Numbered from the stretch's first letter, positions 1-9,574 are shown. The stretch is DNA of 64,000 nt from BOG-908 sp965198825 (GCA_965198825.1 CBDAQB010000003.1:806001-870000); one strand, 5' to 3'. The notes: a model not told the origin generated them from the letters alone. Numbers and translations: made by a program.

Positions 1-787
1 GGGCGAGGACCGCGGGTGAGAGTGGGGTAGTTTTCAGCGTGACATGCGCGCCGCCGGCGGCGAGTTCCACGGCCGCGGTCAGCGTTACCTGGGCTGCGCC
101 TGCGGTGAGGCCGAGGTGGGCGGAACCGGCGACGCCGCCTGCCGGCTGGCGCTGTATGTCGGCGGTGATGCCGGTTGCGCGGAAATCGTTGCCGTCCCGG
201 TCGTCGTGCACGGTCACGTGTGAACCGCTGATTTGCGCGCGGGTAAGCTGGCTGACCGAGCAGCAGCTGCCGGTTTCGGAGGGCGCGTGCGCCGCACTGC
301 GCGGCCGGTTGATAGCCTGCAGAAGCGAAGGACCGCGGGTTGGCGAAGTTTGCGCGGGCGTGGCGCCCAGATCGAGGTGCCCGTCGGCGTTGCGCTGAAG
401 AATGGCGTCGGCGCCGGTGAGCTCGATGTCCTCTGGCGCGAAAGTGCCGAGAAGGAGCTGGTCGAACGCCAGGGTGAGACGGCCGGATGCGAGCTTCAGG
501 CGTGCGCCTTCGGGTAGGGTGACGGCGAGATCCGCGGCGGTCAGTTCGAGCGGCTGGTCGCGGGCATGAAAGCCGTTCCAGGCAAAGGCGGCGCTGCCGA
601 CGTGGATCTTCGTCGGCTGGTGCGGGAGCAGGGCCTGCTCGCGGCGCACCAGCGCGGTCATGTCGACCGGCCCTTGCGCCGCGCGCCAGAACAGGATGCA
701 CGCGGCCGCACCCAGCAACCCGATCGTGCCGACCACCACCTCCGCCAGGAGGCGGAGGAGCCACAGCGTCACGCGAGAGGCGGTCAT
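1..787 (-). CDS. AsmA/DUF3971-like membrane-anchored protein (N-terminal part, cut by window edge)
   Basis: The minus strand is open from an ATG at 787 to the window edge, giving about 262 residues of an N-terminus. Residues about 7-31 form one hydrophobic segment (LWLLRLLAEVVVGTIGLLGA), followed by a periplasm-like region with alternating beta-type patterns (for example LTAADLAVTLPEGARLKLAS). This is the layout of AsmA/YhdP-type proteins, which in other bacteria act in phospholipid transport or outer membrane assembly. It is divergent from glnE, with a tandem repeat in the shared promoter region. The AsmA assignment rests on overall architecture, so the family is moderately sure and the exact function is not. 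Confidence 0.6.
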   Translation of the reverse strand, partial: MTASRVTLWLLRLLAEVVVGTIGLLGAAACILFWRAAQGPVDMTALVRREQALLPHQPTKIHVGSAAFAWNGFHARDQPLELTAADLAVTLPEGARLKLASGRLTLAFDQLLLGTFAPEDIELTGADAILQRNADGHLDLGATPAQTSPTRGPSLLQAINRPRSAAHAPSETGSCCSVSQLTRAQISGSHVTVHDDRDGNDFRATGITADIQRQPAGGVAGSAHLGLTAGAAQVTLTAAVELAAGGAHVTLKTTPLSPAVLA

Positions 788-790
788 CCC

Positions 791-880
791 TTGGCTGACC
801 CTCTTTTGACCAGCCCTCTCTTGACCCCCCCTCTCTTGACCCCCCCGCTCTTGACCCCCCCGCTCTTGACCATTGGCGTG
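791..880. repeat. 15-bp tandem repeat in a divergent promoter region
   Basis: Six consecutive 15-bp units start at 791, 806, 821, 836, 851 and 866. The core is TTGACCCCCC followed by a CTC-type end. Units starting at 806-866 all keep TTGAC exactly; the first reads TTGGC. The array fills the gap between the start of the AsmA-like gene (787) and glnE (901). TTGAC matches the -35 consensus of sigma-70 promoters, so each unit offers the same hexamer, but that role is inference. Copy number could vary between strains. Confidence 0.85.
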
Positions 881-900
881 CCGCGCGCGCTGTCTCCGCG

Positions 901-3753
901 ATGATCCGCCGCCTTGCAGAACGGACGCATTGGGAAGAGGCACGTTGGCCGAGAGCGGCCGACGTCGCCGCTGCGGAGCGGCTGCTGGACGCGTTCGGGG
1001 CCCGCTACGGGGAGGTCGATCCGGCACTGACGCCGTTGCTGTGCTGCCTCGGCGGGAACAGCTCCTACCTCGCCGACCTGGCATTGCGGGAAGGCGAGCA
1101 GCTCCAGGCAATGCTGGCCGACGGGCCCACCAAGATCTGCGAGCGCGCCGTCCGGCAGTTGACGGCGGCTTCGCCCGCCCTGGCGCGCGGCGAGGTGGCC
1201 CGGCTCGCCAGGCAAGCAAAGCGTCAGGTGGCGCTCGCGGCGGCCATTGCCGACATCGGCGGCTTCTGGACACTCGAGTCGGTCACCGAGGCGCTGAGCA
1301 GGCTGGCGGATGCCGCACTCGGGCTTTGCGTCAGGCATCTGCTTTGGGTGGCGCATGGGCGTGGCGAACTGCGGCTGGGCGGCGGCGGACGGTCGGCCCG
1401 TTCCGGCTTCGTGGCGCTTGCCATGGGCAAGCTCGGCGCGCGCGCCCTCAACTACTCCAGTGATGTGGACCTCATCCTGCTCTTCGACCCGGGGGCGCAT
1501 CCCTATAACGCCGATGGTTTGGGCGCCATCCTCACACGGCTGGCGCGTGACCTGACCAGCCTCATGCAAACGCGTGACGCTGACGGCTATGTTTTCCGCC
1601 TGGATTACCGGTTGCGGCCCGATCCCGGCTCCACGCCGCCTGCTTTGGCGCTGCCCGCGGCGCTCGCCTATTACGAGGGGCAGGCGCAGACCTGGGAACG
1701 GGCGGCGATGATCAAGGCGCGGCCAGTGGCGGGCGACCTCGCGCTGGGGGCGCGTTTCCTCGAGGCGATCAGGCCGTTCGTCTGGCGCCGGCATCTCGAT
1801 TTCGCGGCGATCGCGGACATCAGGGCGATGAAGCTGCGCATGGATGCCCACCATGATGCGGCGCTGGAAGGGCTCGCAGGGCACGACGTGAAGCTCGGCC
1901 AGGGCGGCATACGCGAAGTGGAGTTCTGTGCGCAGACCCTGCAACTGGTGTGGGGCGGACGGAATGCGGCGTTGCGTGTTCCCGGGACTCTCGATGCGCT
2001 GCATGCCCTGGCGGCGGCGGGGCACCTTCCGGCGGCGACTGTCGAGCGGTTGGAGGCGGCCTACCGCTTCCTGCGCCAGGTCGAGCATCGGCTGCAGATG
2101 GTGGCGGACAGGCAGACTCATTCCCTGCCAACCGGCGCGGCGTTCGAGGGTTTTGCCGTCTTCGCAGGTTTCGCGGACGGCGAGGCGTTCGCGGCGGCCA
2201 TGCTGCCGCATCTCTCGGCGGTCCACGAAACGTTCAGGGGGATCCTGTCAGTCGATCCGATGCCACCGGACCTGCCGGCGGAACGAACCCTGAGGGCGAA
2301 GGCGCCAGCGGGCGCCAGCGGGGCGGAGCCGCCTTGGTTTGCCTGGCTTGAAGGCCGCCCGAGGGCGCTCCGAAGCGACAGGGCGCGGGAGCTGTTGCGG
2401 GAGCTGCTGCCGCAGGTCATCGAGGTCATAGAGCGGCAGCCGCAGCCGGCCAAAGCCTGGGCCAGGCTGGATGATCTGATTTATCGCCTCCCCGCGGGCG
2501 TGCAGATTTTCTCGCTCGTCCGGCACAATCCGGCGCTGCTGGACCGGCTGGGCGACGTGCTGGGGGCGGCGCCGTCGCTCGCCGACCATCTGGCGAACGT
2601 GCCATCCGCGCTGGAGGGTCTGTTGGCGCCGCACGACATCGATCCGGACCCGGCCGCTTCGCTGGCCGGGCAGCTTGCCGATTCGCGGTCGCTCGAGGAG
2701 GCGCTGCAGGCGGCGAGCCGGATGGTGCGTGGCGAGGAGTTCCGGCTGGCGGTCGCGGAACTGGATGGCAGGGTCGATGCCGATGCCGCGGGTTTGGCGA
2801 GAAGCGCGCTGGCGGGTGCGGCGATTGCTGCGCTCGTGCCGCTGGTTTTGGGCGATCATGTGCGGCGGTTCGGGCGGGTGCGTGGCGGCGGCATCGTGGT
2901 GGTGGCGCTCGGCCGCGCCGGCAGCCGGGAGATGATGGCGGGATCGGACCTCGACCTGCTCCTGGTTTACGACCACCCGGCGGAGGTGAGCGAAAGCGAC
3001 GCCGCGCGGCCGATGGCTGCAAGCCAGTATTATGCCCGGGCGGCACAGGCGATCGTGGGGGCCCTGACCGTGCCGACGCGCGACGGCAGGCTTTTCGAAG
3101 TGGACATGCGCCTGCGGCCGTCCGGCTCGCAGGGGCCGGTGGCGGTCTCGTTGCGTGCCTTCGAGCGCTACCACCGGGAAGACGCCTGGACGTGGGAGCG
3201 GCTGGCGCTCACGCGGGCGCGGGTGATTGCCGGCCCGTTGCGGCTGCGGCGCCGGGTCGAGTCGGCGATCAGGCGCGCGCTGCGTGTGACGCGGCCCACC
3301 GACGTGCGGGCGGATACGGTCGCCATGCGCCGGCGCGTGCTGCAGGAGAAGCCGGCGCGCGGCCCGTGGGATGTCAGATCGCGTGACGGCGGCTTGCTCG
3401 AGGTAGAGTTTGCCGTGCAGGCGCTGCAGCTTCTGCATGCGCAAAGGCCAGGGGTGCTGCATCCCGAGACCGGGCAGGCGATCGCGGCCATGCTGCGCGC
3501 CGGCGTGTTGACCGATGCCGACGCGGTCACGCTGCTGGCGGCGCATCGGGCATGGCGGGCGATCCAGGGCCTACTGCGCATCATTCTCGGCCGCCAGATT
3601 CCGGAGACGCTGAGCGCACCGCTGGCCGCGCGTGTTGCGCGCGCAGCAGGCTGGGCGGGCGATCCCGAAGGGCTCGAGTCCTCCCTGGACGACATGGCGG
3701 CGCAGGTGCGAGACGTGTTCACACGGTTGATCGGGGAAATCGGAAAGACATGA
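901..3753 (+). CDS. glnE: Bifunctional glutamine synthetase adenylyltransferase/adenylyl-removing enzyme
   Basis: The 950-residue product has the duplicated nucleotidyltransferase architecture of GlnE, which adds and removes AMP on glutamine synthetase in response to PII and glutamine. The N-terminal half holds a nucleotidyltransferase motif near residues 184-192 (SSDVDLILLFD) and a helical segment with GGIREVEF. The C-terminal half repeats these as GSDLDLLLVYD near residue 681 and LLEVEFAVQALQL further on. Both catalytic motifs look intact, so both activities should be present. Length is normal for the family. The stop overlaps the start of the peroxiredoxin gene by 4 nt (ATGA), indicating translational coupling. 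Confidence 0.96.
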   Translation: MIRRLAERTHWEEARWPRAADVAAAERLLDAFGARYGEVDPALTPLLCCLGGNSSYLADLALREGEQLQAMLADGPTKICERAVRQLTAASPALARGEVARLARQAKRQVALAAAIADIGGFWTLESVTEALSRLADAALGLCVRHLLWVAHGRGELRLGGGGRSARSGFVALAMGKLGARALNYSSDVDLILLFDPGAHPYNADGLGAILTRLARDLTSLMQTRDADGYVFRLDYRLRPDPGSTPPALALPAALAYYEGQAQTWERAAMIKARPVAGDLALGARFLEAIRPFVWRRHLDFAAIADIRAMKLRMDAHHDAALEGLAGHDVKLGQGGIREVEFCAQTLQLVWGGRNAALRVPGTLDALHALAAAGHLPAATVERLEAAYRFLRQVEHRLQMVADRQTHSLPTGAAFEGFAVFAGFADGEAFAAAMLPHLSAVHETFRGILSVDPMPPDLPAERTLRAKAPAGASGAEPPWFAWLEGRPRALRSDRARELLRELLPQVIEVIERQPQPAKAWARLDDLIYRLPAGVQIFSLVRHNPALLDRLGDVLGAAPSLADHLANVPSALEGLLAPHDIDPDPAASLAGQLADSRSLEEALQAASRMVRGEEFRLAVAELDGRVDADAAGLARSALAGAAIAALVPLVLGDHVRRFGRVRGGGIVVVALGRAGSREMMAGSDLDLLLVYDHPAEVSESDAARPMAASQYYARAAQAIVGALTVPTRDGRLFEVDMRLRPSGSQGPVAVSLRAFERYHREDAWTWERLALTRARVIAGPLRLRRRVESAIRRALRVTRPTDVRADTVAMRRRVLQEKPARGPWDVRSRDGGLLEVEFAVQALQLLHAQRPGVLHPETGQAIAAMLRAGVLTDADAVTLLAAHRAWRAIQGLLRIILGRQIPETLSAPLAARVARAAGWAGDPEGLESSLDDMAAQVRDVFTRLIGEIGKT

Positions 3754-4217
3754 GCATCACGGCCGGCGACAAGGCACCCGCGTTCGACCTGCCGGCGAGC
3801 GGCGGCAGGCACGTCTCTTCGAAGGCGCTCAAAGGCAAGCCGTACGTGCTGTATTTCTATCCAAAAGCCGACACGACCGGCTGCACCAAGGAAGCCTGCG
3901 CCTTCCAGGAAGCGCTTCCCGATTTCAGTAGCGCCGGCCTCGAAGTCATAGGAGTCTCGCGCGATCCGATGGCCGCGCTGGACAAGTTTGCACAGAAATA
4001 CTCGCTGACCTTTCCGCTCGCGTCGGACGAAGCGGGCTTGCTCTCAGAGGCCTATGGCGTGTGGGTCGAGAAATCGATGTATGGCCGCAAATACATGGGA
4101 CTGGAGCGGTCCACGTTTCTTGTCGATGCCAAGGGTGTCGTGGCGCGGGCCTGGCCCAAGGTGAAGGTGCCTGGGCATGTCGAGGACGTGGCTGAGGCGA
4201 TGAAAGCTATCAAGTAA
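3750..4217 (+). CDS. bcp: Thioredoxin-dependent thiol peroxidase (Bcp/PrxQ-type peroxiredoxin)
   Basis: The 155-residue protein matches the one-domain Bcp/PrxQ peroxiredoxins, which reduce peroxides using a peroxidatic cysteine recycled through thioredoxin. The active-site region YFYPKADTTGCTKEACAF gives the peroxidatic Cys near residue 46 and a second Cys five residues later, the usual resolving position in this subgroup. Conserved YGVW and RSTFLVD segments follow. It starts inside the glnE stop codon (ATGA), so the two are co-translated. Its stop lies 8 nt before the first arm of an A/T-rich palindromic element. Confidence 0.95.
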   Translation: MSITAGDKAPAFDLPASGGRHVSSKALKGKPYVLYFYPKADTTGCTKEACAFQEALPDFSSAGLEVIGVSRDPMAALDKFAQKYSLTFPLASDEAGLLSEAYGVWVEKSMYGRKYMGLERSTFLVDAKGVVARAWPKVKVPGHVEDVAEAMKAIK

Positions 4218-4225
4218 GGAAGGGT

Positions 4226-4337
4226 CTTCTTTTTTGAAAAAAAGAAGCAAAAAACTTTTGGACTTTTGGGCCCTGCACTTCCTCACGCACAGCCCCAAGT
4301 CGCAAAAGTTTTTTGGTTCTTTTTTTCAAAAAAGAAC
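4226..4337. repeat. A/T-rich palindromic element, copy A (two arms)
   Basis: Left arm 4226-4260 is the hairpin CTTCTTTTTT-GA-AAAAAAGAAG followed by CAAAAAACTTTTG. Right arm 4303-4337 is its inverted copy with a G-C instead of a C-G closing pair. The spacer 4261-4302 is related, in inverted orientation, to that of copy F. The element lies between convergent genes, 8 nt after the bcp stop and 6 nt before the stop of the minus-strand GGDEF/EAL gene. A bidirectional 3'-end or terminator role is likely but inferred. Confidence 0.9.
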
Positions 4338-4343
4338 TACTTC

Positions 4344-7300
4344 CTACCCCTCCACCAAGGCCCCACGTTGAGCCGCCAAAAACAATTCGGCTGACGTGTC
4401 GTCCATGGCACGCGCGAACAGCCACCCTTGCATTTCGTTGCAGCCGGCCGCGGCAATGGCGCGCCATTGTTCCTCGGTTTCGCAGCCTTCGGCGATGGTG
4501 CGCAGGTCGAGTGTGTGCGCCAGATCGACGATGGCGCGGAAGATGCGGTTGGCTTTGTCGTCGGTGCCAAGCGGGGAAATGAAGCTGCGGTCGATTTTCA
4601 CCGTGTCGACCGGAAGGGCCGAGAGATAGGCGAGCGACGAATAGCCGGTGCCGAAATCGTCGATGGAGATTTTGGCGCCGAGCGTGCGTAGGCGGTGCAA
4701 TTCGTTAAGCGCGGCTTCGTTCATGAGCGCGCTTTCGGTGACTTCGATGCAGATGGCGTCGGCGGCTACGCCGGCGTCATCCAGTAGTTTTTCGAGGAAG
4801 TCCGCGACGCTGCCCTCTGCAAGGTGGCGAACGGAGAGGTTGACGCAGATCGTCAGCGGCGTGTGGCGGTCACGCCAGCGGCGGGCGCGGGCGACCGCAT
4901 CGGTAAGCACGAAGCGGCCGAACTTGGCTATCAGGCCAGTCTCTTCCGCGATGGGGATGAATTCCGAAGGTGGAATCATGCCGCGAATGGGATGGCGCCA
5001 CCGCATCAAGGCTTCGAAGCCGCAGATGCGCCGCTGTGGCACGCTGCACAAGGGCTGATAATGGATGGCAAGCTGGCCGAGCTCGAGGGCGCGGGAGAGG
5101 TCGTGCTTGATCTGCATGTCGCCAATGGCGGCGTCGCGCAGGGCCGGCTCGAAAAAGATCGCGCCGCCGCCACCAATTTTCTTGACGGCGTAGAGGGCGA
5201 GGTCGGCCGCCTTGTAGAGGCGTTCCTGGGTTTCGCCATCGTTCGGGAAGACGGCGACGCCGATGCTGGCGCTCGTCTCAAGGATCGTGTTCTTGAAGGG
5301 CAGGCCTTGCGCGAAGCTCTCGGTAATGCGCCGGCAGACTTCCTCGATCTTGCCTGGACCATCGACGCTGCCGAGAAGCACGGCGAATTCATCGCCGCCC
5401 AGGCGTATGACGATGTCGGTGTCACGCACGATGCTGCGCAGGCGCTCGGCGGTGGCGACTAAGAGGGCATCACCGGTGTCGTGCCCGTATGTGTCGTTGA
5501 TTGTCTTGAAGCCGTCCAGGTCCAGCAGAAGGAGGGCGAATTGCTGGCCTTCTTCGGAGTAGCGCACAACGAACTGGTTGAAGCGCTCGATGAAGACGCG
5601 GCGGTTCGGCAGGTCCGTCAGGCCGTCCGAATAGGCCATCTGCTCGAGGCGCGATTTCACGTCCGCCAGCGCGACCAGCGTTTCGGCGTTGCTGAGGGCG
5701 ACGGCGCCATAGTCGCAGAGTGTGCGAAAGATCAGGCGTTCGCGGTCCTGGTAGGCGTCCGCCTGCCAGGATTGGACGACGATGGCGCCCAGGACGTGGT
5801 CGAACACGACAAGCGGTGCGCAGATCAGGCTTCTTTCCGACATGGCGGAGGCGGCGCCGTCGAAGGGCGTGGCGATTTCGCGCCGTTCGGCGATGGCGCG
5901 CCTGAGGATGTCACCGTGCTCTTCCATGGCGTCGCCGGCGACAACACGGTGGCCGTTGCGGACGCCGAAGCGGAGCTGCGGGCGGCGCTCAGAGCCGCTC
6001 ATGAGATAGACGGCGAAATAAGGCGCGTCGATCAGGCTCGACATATTGTCGTGCAGAACCGTCAGCACGGTTTCCAGGTCGAGGCTGGCAGTGATCTGCT
6101 GGCCGATGGTGCTGAGCGTGCCGAGCGTGTCGGCGGCACTGGTCAGCGCCTCGTTGGAGCGGCTGAGTTCGACCGTGCGCTGGCCGATGAGCTGCTCGAG
6201 CTCGGCCTGGCGGCGGCGGAGAAGATTGGTGGAGAACCAGATCAGTCCCGTAATGGACAGGATACCGAGCAGCAGGAAGGCGCCGAACGCCCAGAAGGTC
6301 TGATACCAGGCCGGCAGGACGATGACAGGCAGGACCAGCTCGGTTTCCGCGGCCTCGCCGCTGGGGCTGGTGGCGCGCAGGTGAAGGTCAAACTTGCCAG
6401 GCGGCAGGTTGGTGTAGGCGGCGAGGCGGCGGCTCGGATCGGTGGCGATCCAGCGCTTGTCCATGCCGACGAGCTTGTAGGTGTAATGGTCCCGCCCAGG
6501 ATCAGCATAGTCGAGGGCGGAGAACTCGACGGCAAGGCTGTTTGCGTCGGAGTTGACGACGATCGGGAGGACTGCGCCGGCGGCATCGGTACGCGGGGCG
6601 GGCAGGTCGGTGTCGCCGGTGCGTATGTCGGTCGCCACGACGCGGAGGTGGTGCGGGGCGGCAGCCATGGCCTCCGGTCGTACGATGGTGATGCCGCCGG
6701 CGCCGCCGAACAGCAATTCGCCCTGCGTGGTGATAGCGCCCGAATCGGCCCAGTACGCCGGGATGGCGACGCCGTCCGACAAATGGAACGCGCGCACGCG
6801 CAGCGTATCGGGATCGATGTCCGCGAGGCCGTCGTCTGTGCTGGCCCAGATATGGCCATCGGCGGCGACGAGCACCTTGTCCACGTTCGGGTTCGGCAGC
6901 CCGTCGGCCACGCCGAGATGCCGGAACTGCAGGGCGCCTTTCTCCGAGCGGCCGGTCAGGATGTTCATGCCGCCGCCGACGGTGCCGACCCAGAGACGGC
7001 CGCGGGCATCGAGGGCAAGGCTGGTAATCAGGCCGGAAGAGAGGCTCGAGGGGTTCGCGGCATCGGCCAGCGCCTGCTCGATCTTGCCAGTGGCGGGATC
7101 GTAAAGGTTGAGGCCGTCCCAGGTGCCGATCCAGATGCGGCCGCTGCGGTCCAGCAGCAAGGTGCGGCTGCGCTTGTCGGTGAGCAGGGCGCTGCTGAAC
7201 GCGATGTCGGCGAGCGATCCGCCGTCGGGCCTGAGGCGGTAGAGGTTCTCCGTGTCGGTGAACCAGACGTCGTCGCCGATGCGCGCCATGGCGCCGACGT

Positions 7301-8711
7301 TGCTGTCCGGCGGCGCATGGGGGAGCGTCGTAGGGGTGGTGATATGGCCGTCCTGATCCAGGCGGAAGAGTCCGTGCCAGGTGGAGACGAAAACGTCGCC
7401 GCCTGGGGCCTGGGCCACGCCGCTGACGATTGCGCCGGGAAGCACGTTGTCGGCGGGCGCAAGCGTCAGATGCTGGGCCGCGGGATCGATGACAGCAATG
7501 CCATCGTGCTCCAGGCCGAGCCAGATCCGGCCGTCCGGCGCGGCCATCATCGCGGTCACGTTCGGGTCGGAGATGCGGTTGGCGGTTCCCGGCCTGGCGA
7601 ACAGGGTGCGTATGCCGTCGCGAGCCGGTGCTTCGAAGCTGAGGCCGCTATCTGTCGCGGCCCAGAACAGGCCGGCGGGGTCGCGGTAGAAGTTGGAGAC
7701 GGAATCGTCGGCAACGCTCGTCGCACGGGCCGAATCGTGGCGGATGGTGCGGGTGCGCAGGGTGTGCGCGTCCACCACGATGATGCCGTGGCCGGTGGTG
7801 CCTAACCAGATCTCGCCGGGGCGTGCTTCGCCGATCGCATCGACATCCATCGTCTCCAGCAGATCGGCGGTTTTCTCCGCGCTGCGTATCTGGGTGGCGG
7901 TGGTGCGGGAGGCATCGATGACATAGGCGCCGGTGTTCGTGGTGGCGACCCAGACCTGGCCGGTGCTGTCCTCGCCGAGAGCCTTCACCGAAGTCGGGGT
8001 TCCGGTGAGGGCCGGCAATGCGACGGCTGCGAAGGCCGGGGCGCCGGGATCGCGGCGGAATACGCCGTGGCCGGTCCCTACCCAGAGCGCGCCGCGTTTG
8101 TCGCGCAGCAGCGAAAACACGCGGCCAGGTGGCAGGCCACGTGTTTCGTCTTTTGTCTTGGGTATCAGGCGTGGGTGGGTGGCGTCGTTGTCCAGGTGAT
8201 AGAGGCCGCCACCGCCGCCCACGAGGAGGCCGGGCGTATCATCGTCGGCGAAGGCGCGGATTTCGATTCGGCCTGAACGCCTGCCCGCAACGGGAACGGG
8301 AATGAAGGAATCGTGGTCCTTGTCGTAGCGCACGAGTCCGCCAGCCGAGGTGCCTATCCAAAGCGCGCCGTCGGGACCGAGACGCAGTGCCTGTACATAG
8401 GTGTCGGGGAGATCATCGGGTTTTTGGCCATCGCTGCCGTAGGTGCGGAAGCGGTAGCCGTCCCACCGGGCAAGGCCGGAACCCGTGCCAACCCAGAGAA
8501 ACCCATCGCGGTCCTGGACGGCGGCCAGCGCCATGGGATTGGGCAGGCCGGCGGCGACTCCTAGGGTCTGGAAGACCGGGTCGGCAAGGGCGCTCCAGCG
8601 GGCGGCCTGATCTGCACCCGGCTGCGTCAAGGGCTGGCCGGCCTGTGCGGTGGCGGCGGAACCGATCAGCCAGGCTGCCGCCAGCAGGCGCTTCGTGGCC
8701 TGACCTTTCAC
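4344..8711 (-). CDS. Propeller sensor with GAF, GGDEF and EAL domains (c-di-GMP turnover)
   Basis: This 1455-residue protein begins with a cleavable signal peptide (about residues 1-25, ending ATAQAG). A long periplasmic region of repeated two-component-regulator propeller blades follows (to about 690; recurring motifs such as LWVGTG and IWLGTTGHG). Next come a Y_Y_Y-type domain (about 730-785), one membrane helix (about 804-830), a coiled linker, a GAF domain (about 860-1010), a GGDEF domain with intact LGGDEFAVLLG near 1104, and an EAL domain with FEALMRWRHP near 1232 and DDFGTGYSSLAYL. Both cyclase and phosphodiesterase signatures look complete. It starts at GTG 8711, overlapping the upstream EAL gene by 4 nt (GTGA). 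Confidence 0.93.
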   Translation of the reverse strand: MKGQATKRLLAAAWLIGSAATAQAGQPLTQPGADQAARWSALADPVFQTLGVAAGLPNPMALAAVQDRDGFLWVGTGSGLARWDGYRFRTYGSDGQKPDDLPDTYVQALRLGPDGALWIGTSAGGLVRYDKDHDSFIPVPVAGRRSGRIEIRAFADDDTPGLLVGGGGGLYHLDNDATHPRLIPKTKDETRGLPPGRVFSLLRDKRGALWVGTGHGVFRRDPGAPAFAAVALPALTGTPTSVKALGEDSTGQVWVATTNTGAYVIDASRTTATQIRSAEKTADLLETMDVDAIGEARPGEIWLGTTGHGIIVVDAHTLRTRTIRHDSARATSVADDSVSNFYRDPAGLFWAATDSGLSFEAPARDGIRTLFARPGTANRISDPNVTAMMAAPDGRIWLGLEHDGIAVIDPAAQHLTLAPADNVLPGAIVSGVAQAPGGDVFVSTWHGLFRLDQDGHITTPTTLPHAPPDSNVGAMARIGDDVWFTDTENLYRLRPDGGSLADIAFSSALLTDKRSRTLLLDRSGRIWIGTWDGLNLYDPATGKIEQALADAANPSSLSSGLITSLALDARGRLWVGTVGGGMNILTGRSEKGALQFRHLGVADGLPNPNVDKVLVAADGHIWASTDDGLADIDPDTLRVRAFHLSDGVAIPAYWADSGAITTQGELLFGGAGGITIVRPEAMAAAPHHLRVVATDIRTGDTDLPAPRTDAAGAVLPIVVNSDANSLAVEFSALDYADPGRDHYTYKLVGMDKRWIATDPSRRLAAYTNLPPGKFDLHLRATSPSGEAAETELVLPVIVLPAWYQTFWAFGAFLLLGILSITGLIWFSTNLLRRRQAELEQLIGQRTVELSRSNEALTSAADTLGTLSTIGQQITASLDLETVLTVLHDNMSSLIDAPYFAVYLMSGSERRPQLRFGVRNGHRVVAGDAMEEHGDILRRAIAERREIATPFDGAASAMSERSLICAPLVVFDHVLGAIVVQSWQADAYQDRERLIFRTLCDYGAVALSNAETLVALADVKSRLEQMAYSDGLTDLPNRRVFIERFNQFVVRYSEEGQQFALLLLDLDGFKTINDTYGHDTGDALLVATAERLRSIVRDTDIVIRLGGDEFAVLLGSVDGPGKIEEVCRRITESFAQGLPFKNTILETSASIGVAVFPNDGETQERLYKAADLALYAVKKIGGGGAIFFEPALRDAAIGDMQIKHDLSRALELGQLAIHYQPLCSVPQRRICGFEALMRWRHPIRGMIPPSEFIPIAEETGLIAKFGRFVLTDAVARARRWRDRHTPLTICVNLSVRHLAEGSVADFLEKLLDDAGVAADAICIEVTESALMNEAALNELHRLRTLGAKISIDDFGTGYSSLAYLSALPVDTVKIDRSFISPLGTDDKANRIFRAIVDLAHTLDLRTIAEGCETEEQWRAIAAAGCNEMQGWLFARAMDDTSAELFLAAQRGALVEG

Positions 8712-9574
8712 GCAACCTCGCAGGCGAGCGTGCCGCGAAGGTCCTGGTCATGGGCGACAAGCGGAAAAAGCTCCGCGTTGGTGCAAAGGCGTTCGAACAA
8801 CGGCTTGGCGAAGTAGTAGCCTTGCATGAAGCGGGCGCCGGCATCGCGAAGGGCTTCGAACTCGCCGCTGGTCTCCACGCCCTCGATCACGATCTCGACG
8901 CCGACGGCGTTACCCAGCGCGAGCATGCCGGCGACGATTTGCTGGCGGACCGGATCGCGGTCGCAGTTCCGGATGAGCGTGCGGTCGAGCTTGACGATGT
9001 CCGGCTTGAGGTCGGCGAGGCGCGCCAGGCCCGAGTAGCCGGTCGCGAAATCGTCGAGCGCGATCTTGAAGCCGTGACGGCGGTATTCGCTGATGATGCT
9101 CAACAGGTGGGCGGTGTCGGCGATGGCCTCGGTCTCGACGATCTCGAAGGTGAGGCGGCGCGGGTCGAAGCCGCTGCGGGCTGCGGCCTCCAGGGTCGCG
9201 CGTATGCAGGCGCGCGGCTCGTATACCGCGTTGGGAAGGAAATTGATGCTCAGCCGGCAATCCATGCCGAGGCGCGCCGCGAGGGCGATCGCCTGGGTTC
9301 GGCAGGCCTGGTCGAACGCATAAAGATTGTCTGGCGTCACCTGGTTCAGGACATGGAGCGCGCCTTCGCCGTTCGGGCCGCGTACCAGCGCCTCGTGTGC
9401 AGCGATCCGACCTTCCTGCAGATCGACGATCGGCTGGAAAGCCATCGTAAAGGGGAAGATCGGCTCGGCAGTCTGACAGGCCCGGCAAGCCTTGCTCGTC
9501 CTCCCTGCAACCTTGGAGCCCCCCAGGGGAGAGCCAGCAACCTGCATGGTTGCCAGCGAGGTGGCATCGCTCAT
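8708..9574 (-). CDS. Stand-alone EAL-domain c-di-GMP phosphodiesterase
   Basis: The 288-residue product (from ATG 9574; a TTG at 9610 would add 12 residues) is a single EAL domain after a short N-terminus containing a CRACQTAEP cysteine pair. It has the EALVRG signature, NFLPN, FEIVETEAI, DDFATGYSGLARL and IEGVET, the set of metal- and substrate-binding motifs of active phosphodiesterases that hydrolyse c-di-GMP to pGpG. No transmembrane segment is visible. It is the first gene of a two-gene unit; its stop overlaps the start of the large propeller/GGDEF/EAL sensor, so a soluble and a membrane-bound c-di-GMP enzyme are co-translated. Confidence 0.9.
   Translation of the reverse strand: MSDATSLATMQVAGSPLGGSKVAGRTSKACRACQTAEPIFPFTMAFQPIVDLQEGRIAAHEALVRGPNGEGALHVLNQVTPDNLYAFDQACRTQAIALAARLGMDCRLSINFLPNAVYEPRACIRATLEAAARSGFDPRRLTFEIVETEAIADTAHLLSIISEYRRHGFKIALDDFATGYSGLARLADLKPDIVKLDRTLIRNCDRDPVRQQIVAGMLALGNAVGVEIVIEGVETSGEFEALRDAGARFMQGYYFAKPLFERLCTNAELFPLVAHDQDLRGTLACEVA

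Noticed and set aside
784..2226. 480-codon open frame antisense to glnE
   Set aside because: GC-rich codon-position shadow; the protein is Arg/Gln/His-rich with no domain, while the plus strand carries a complete GlnE.
5481..7805. 774-codon frame opposite the propeller/GGDEF/EAL gene
   Set aside because: Shadow of the coding strand: Gly/Ala/Val/Asp-rich composition, no motifs; the minus strand has clear domains throughout.
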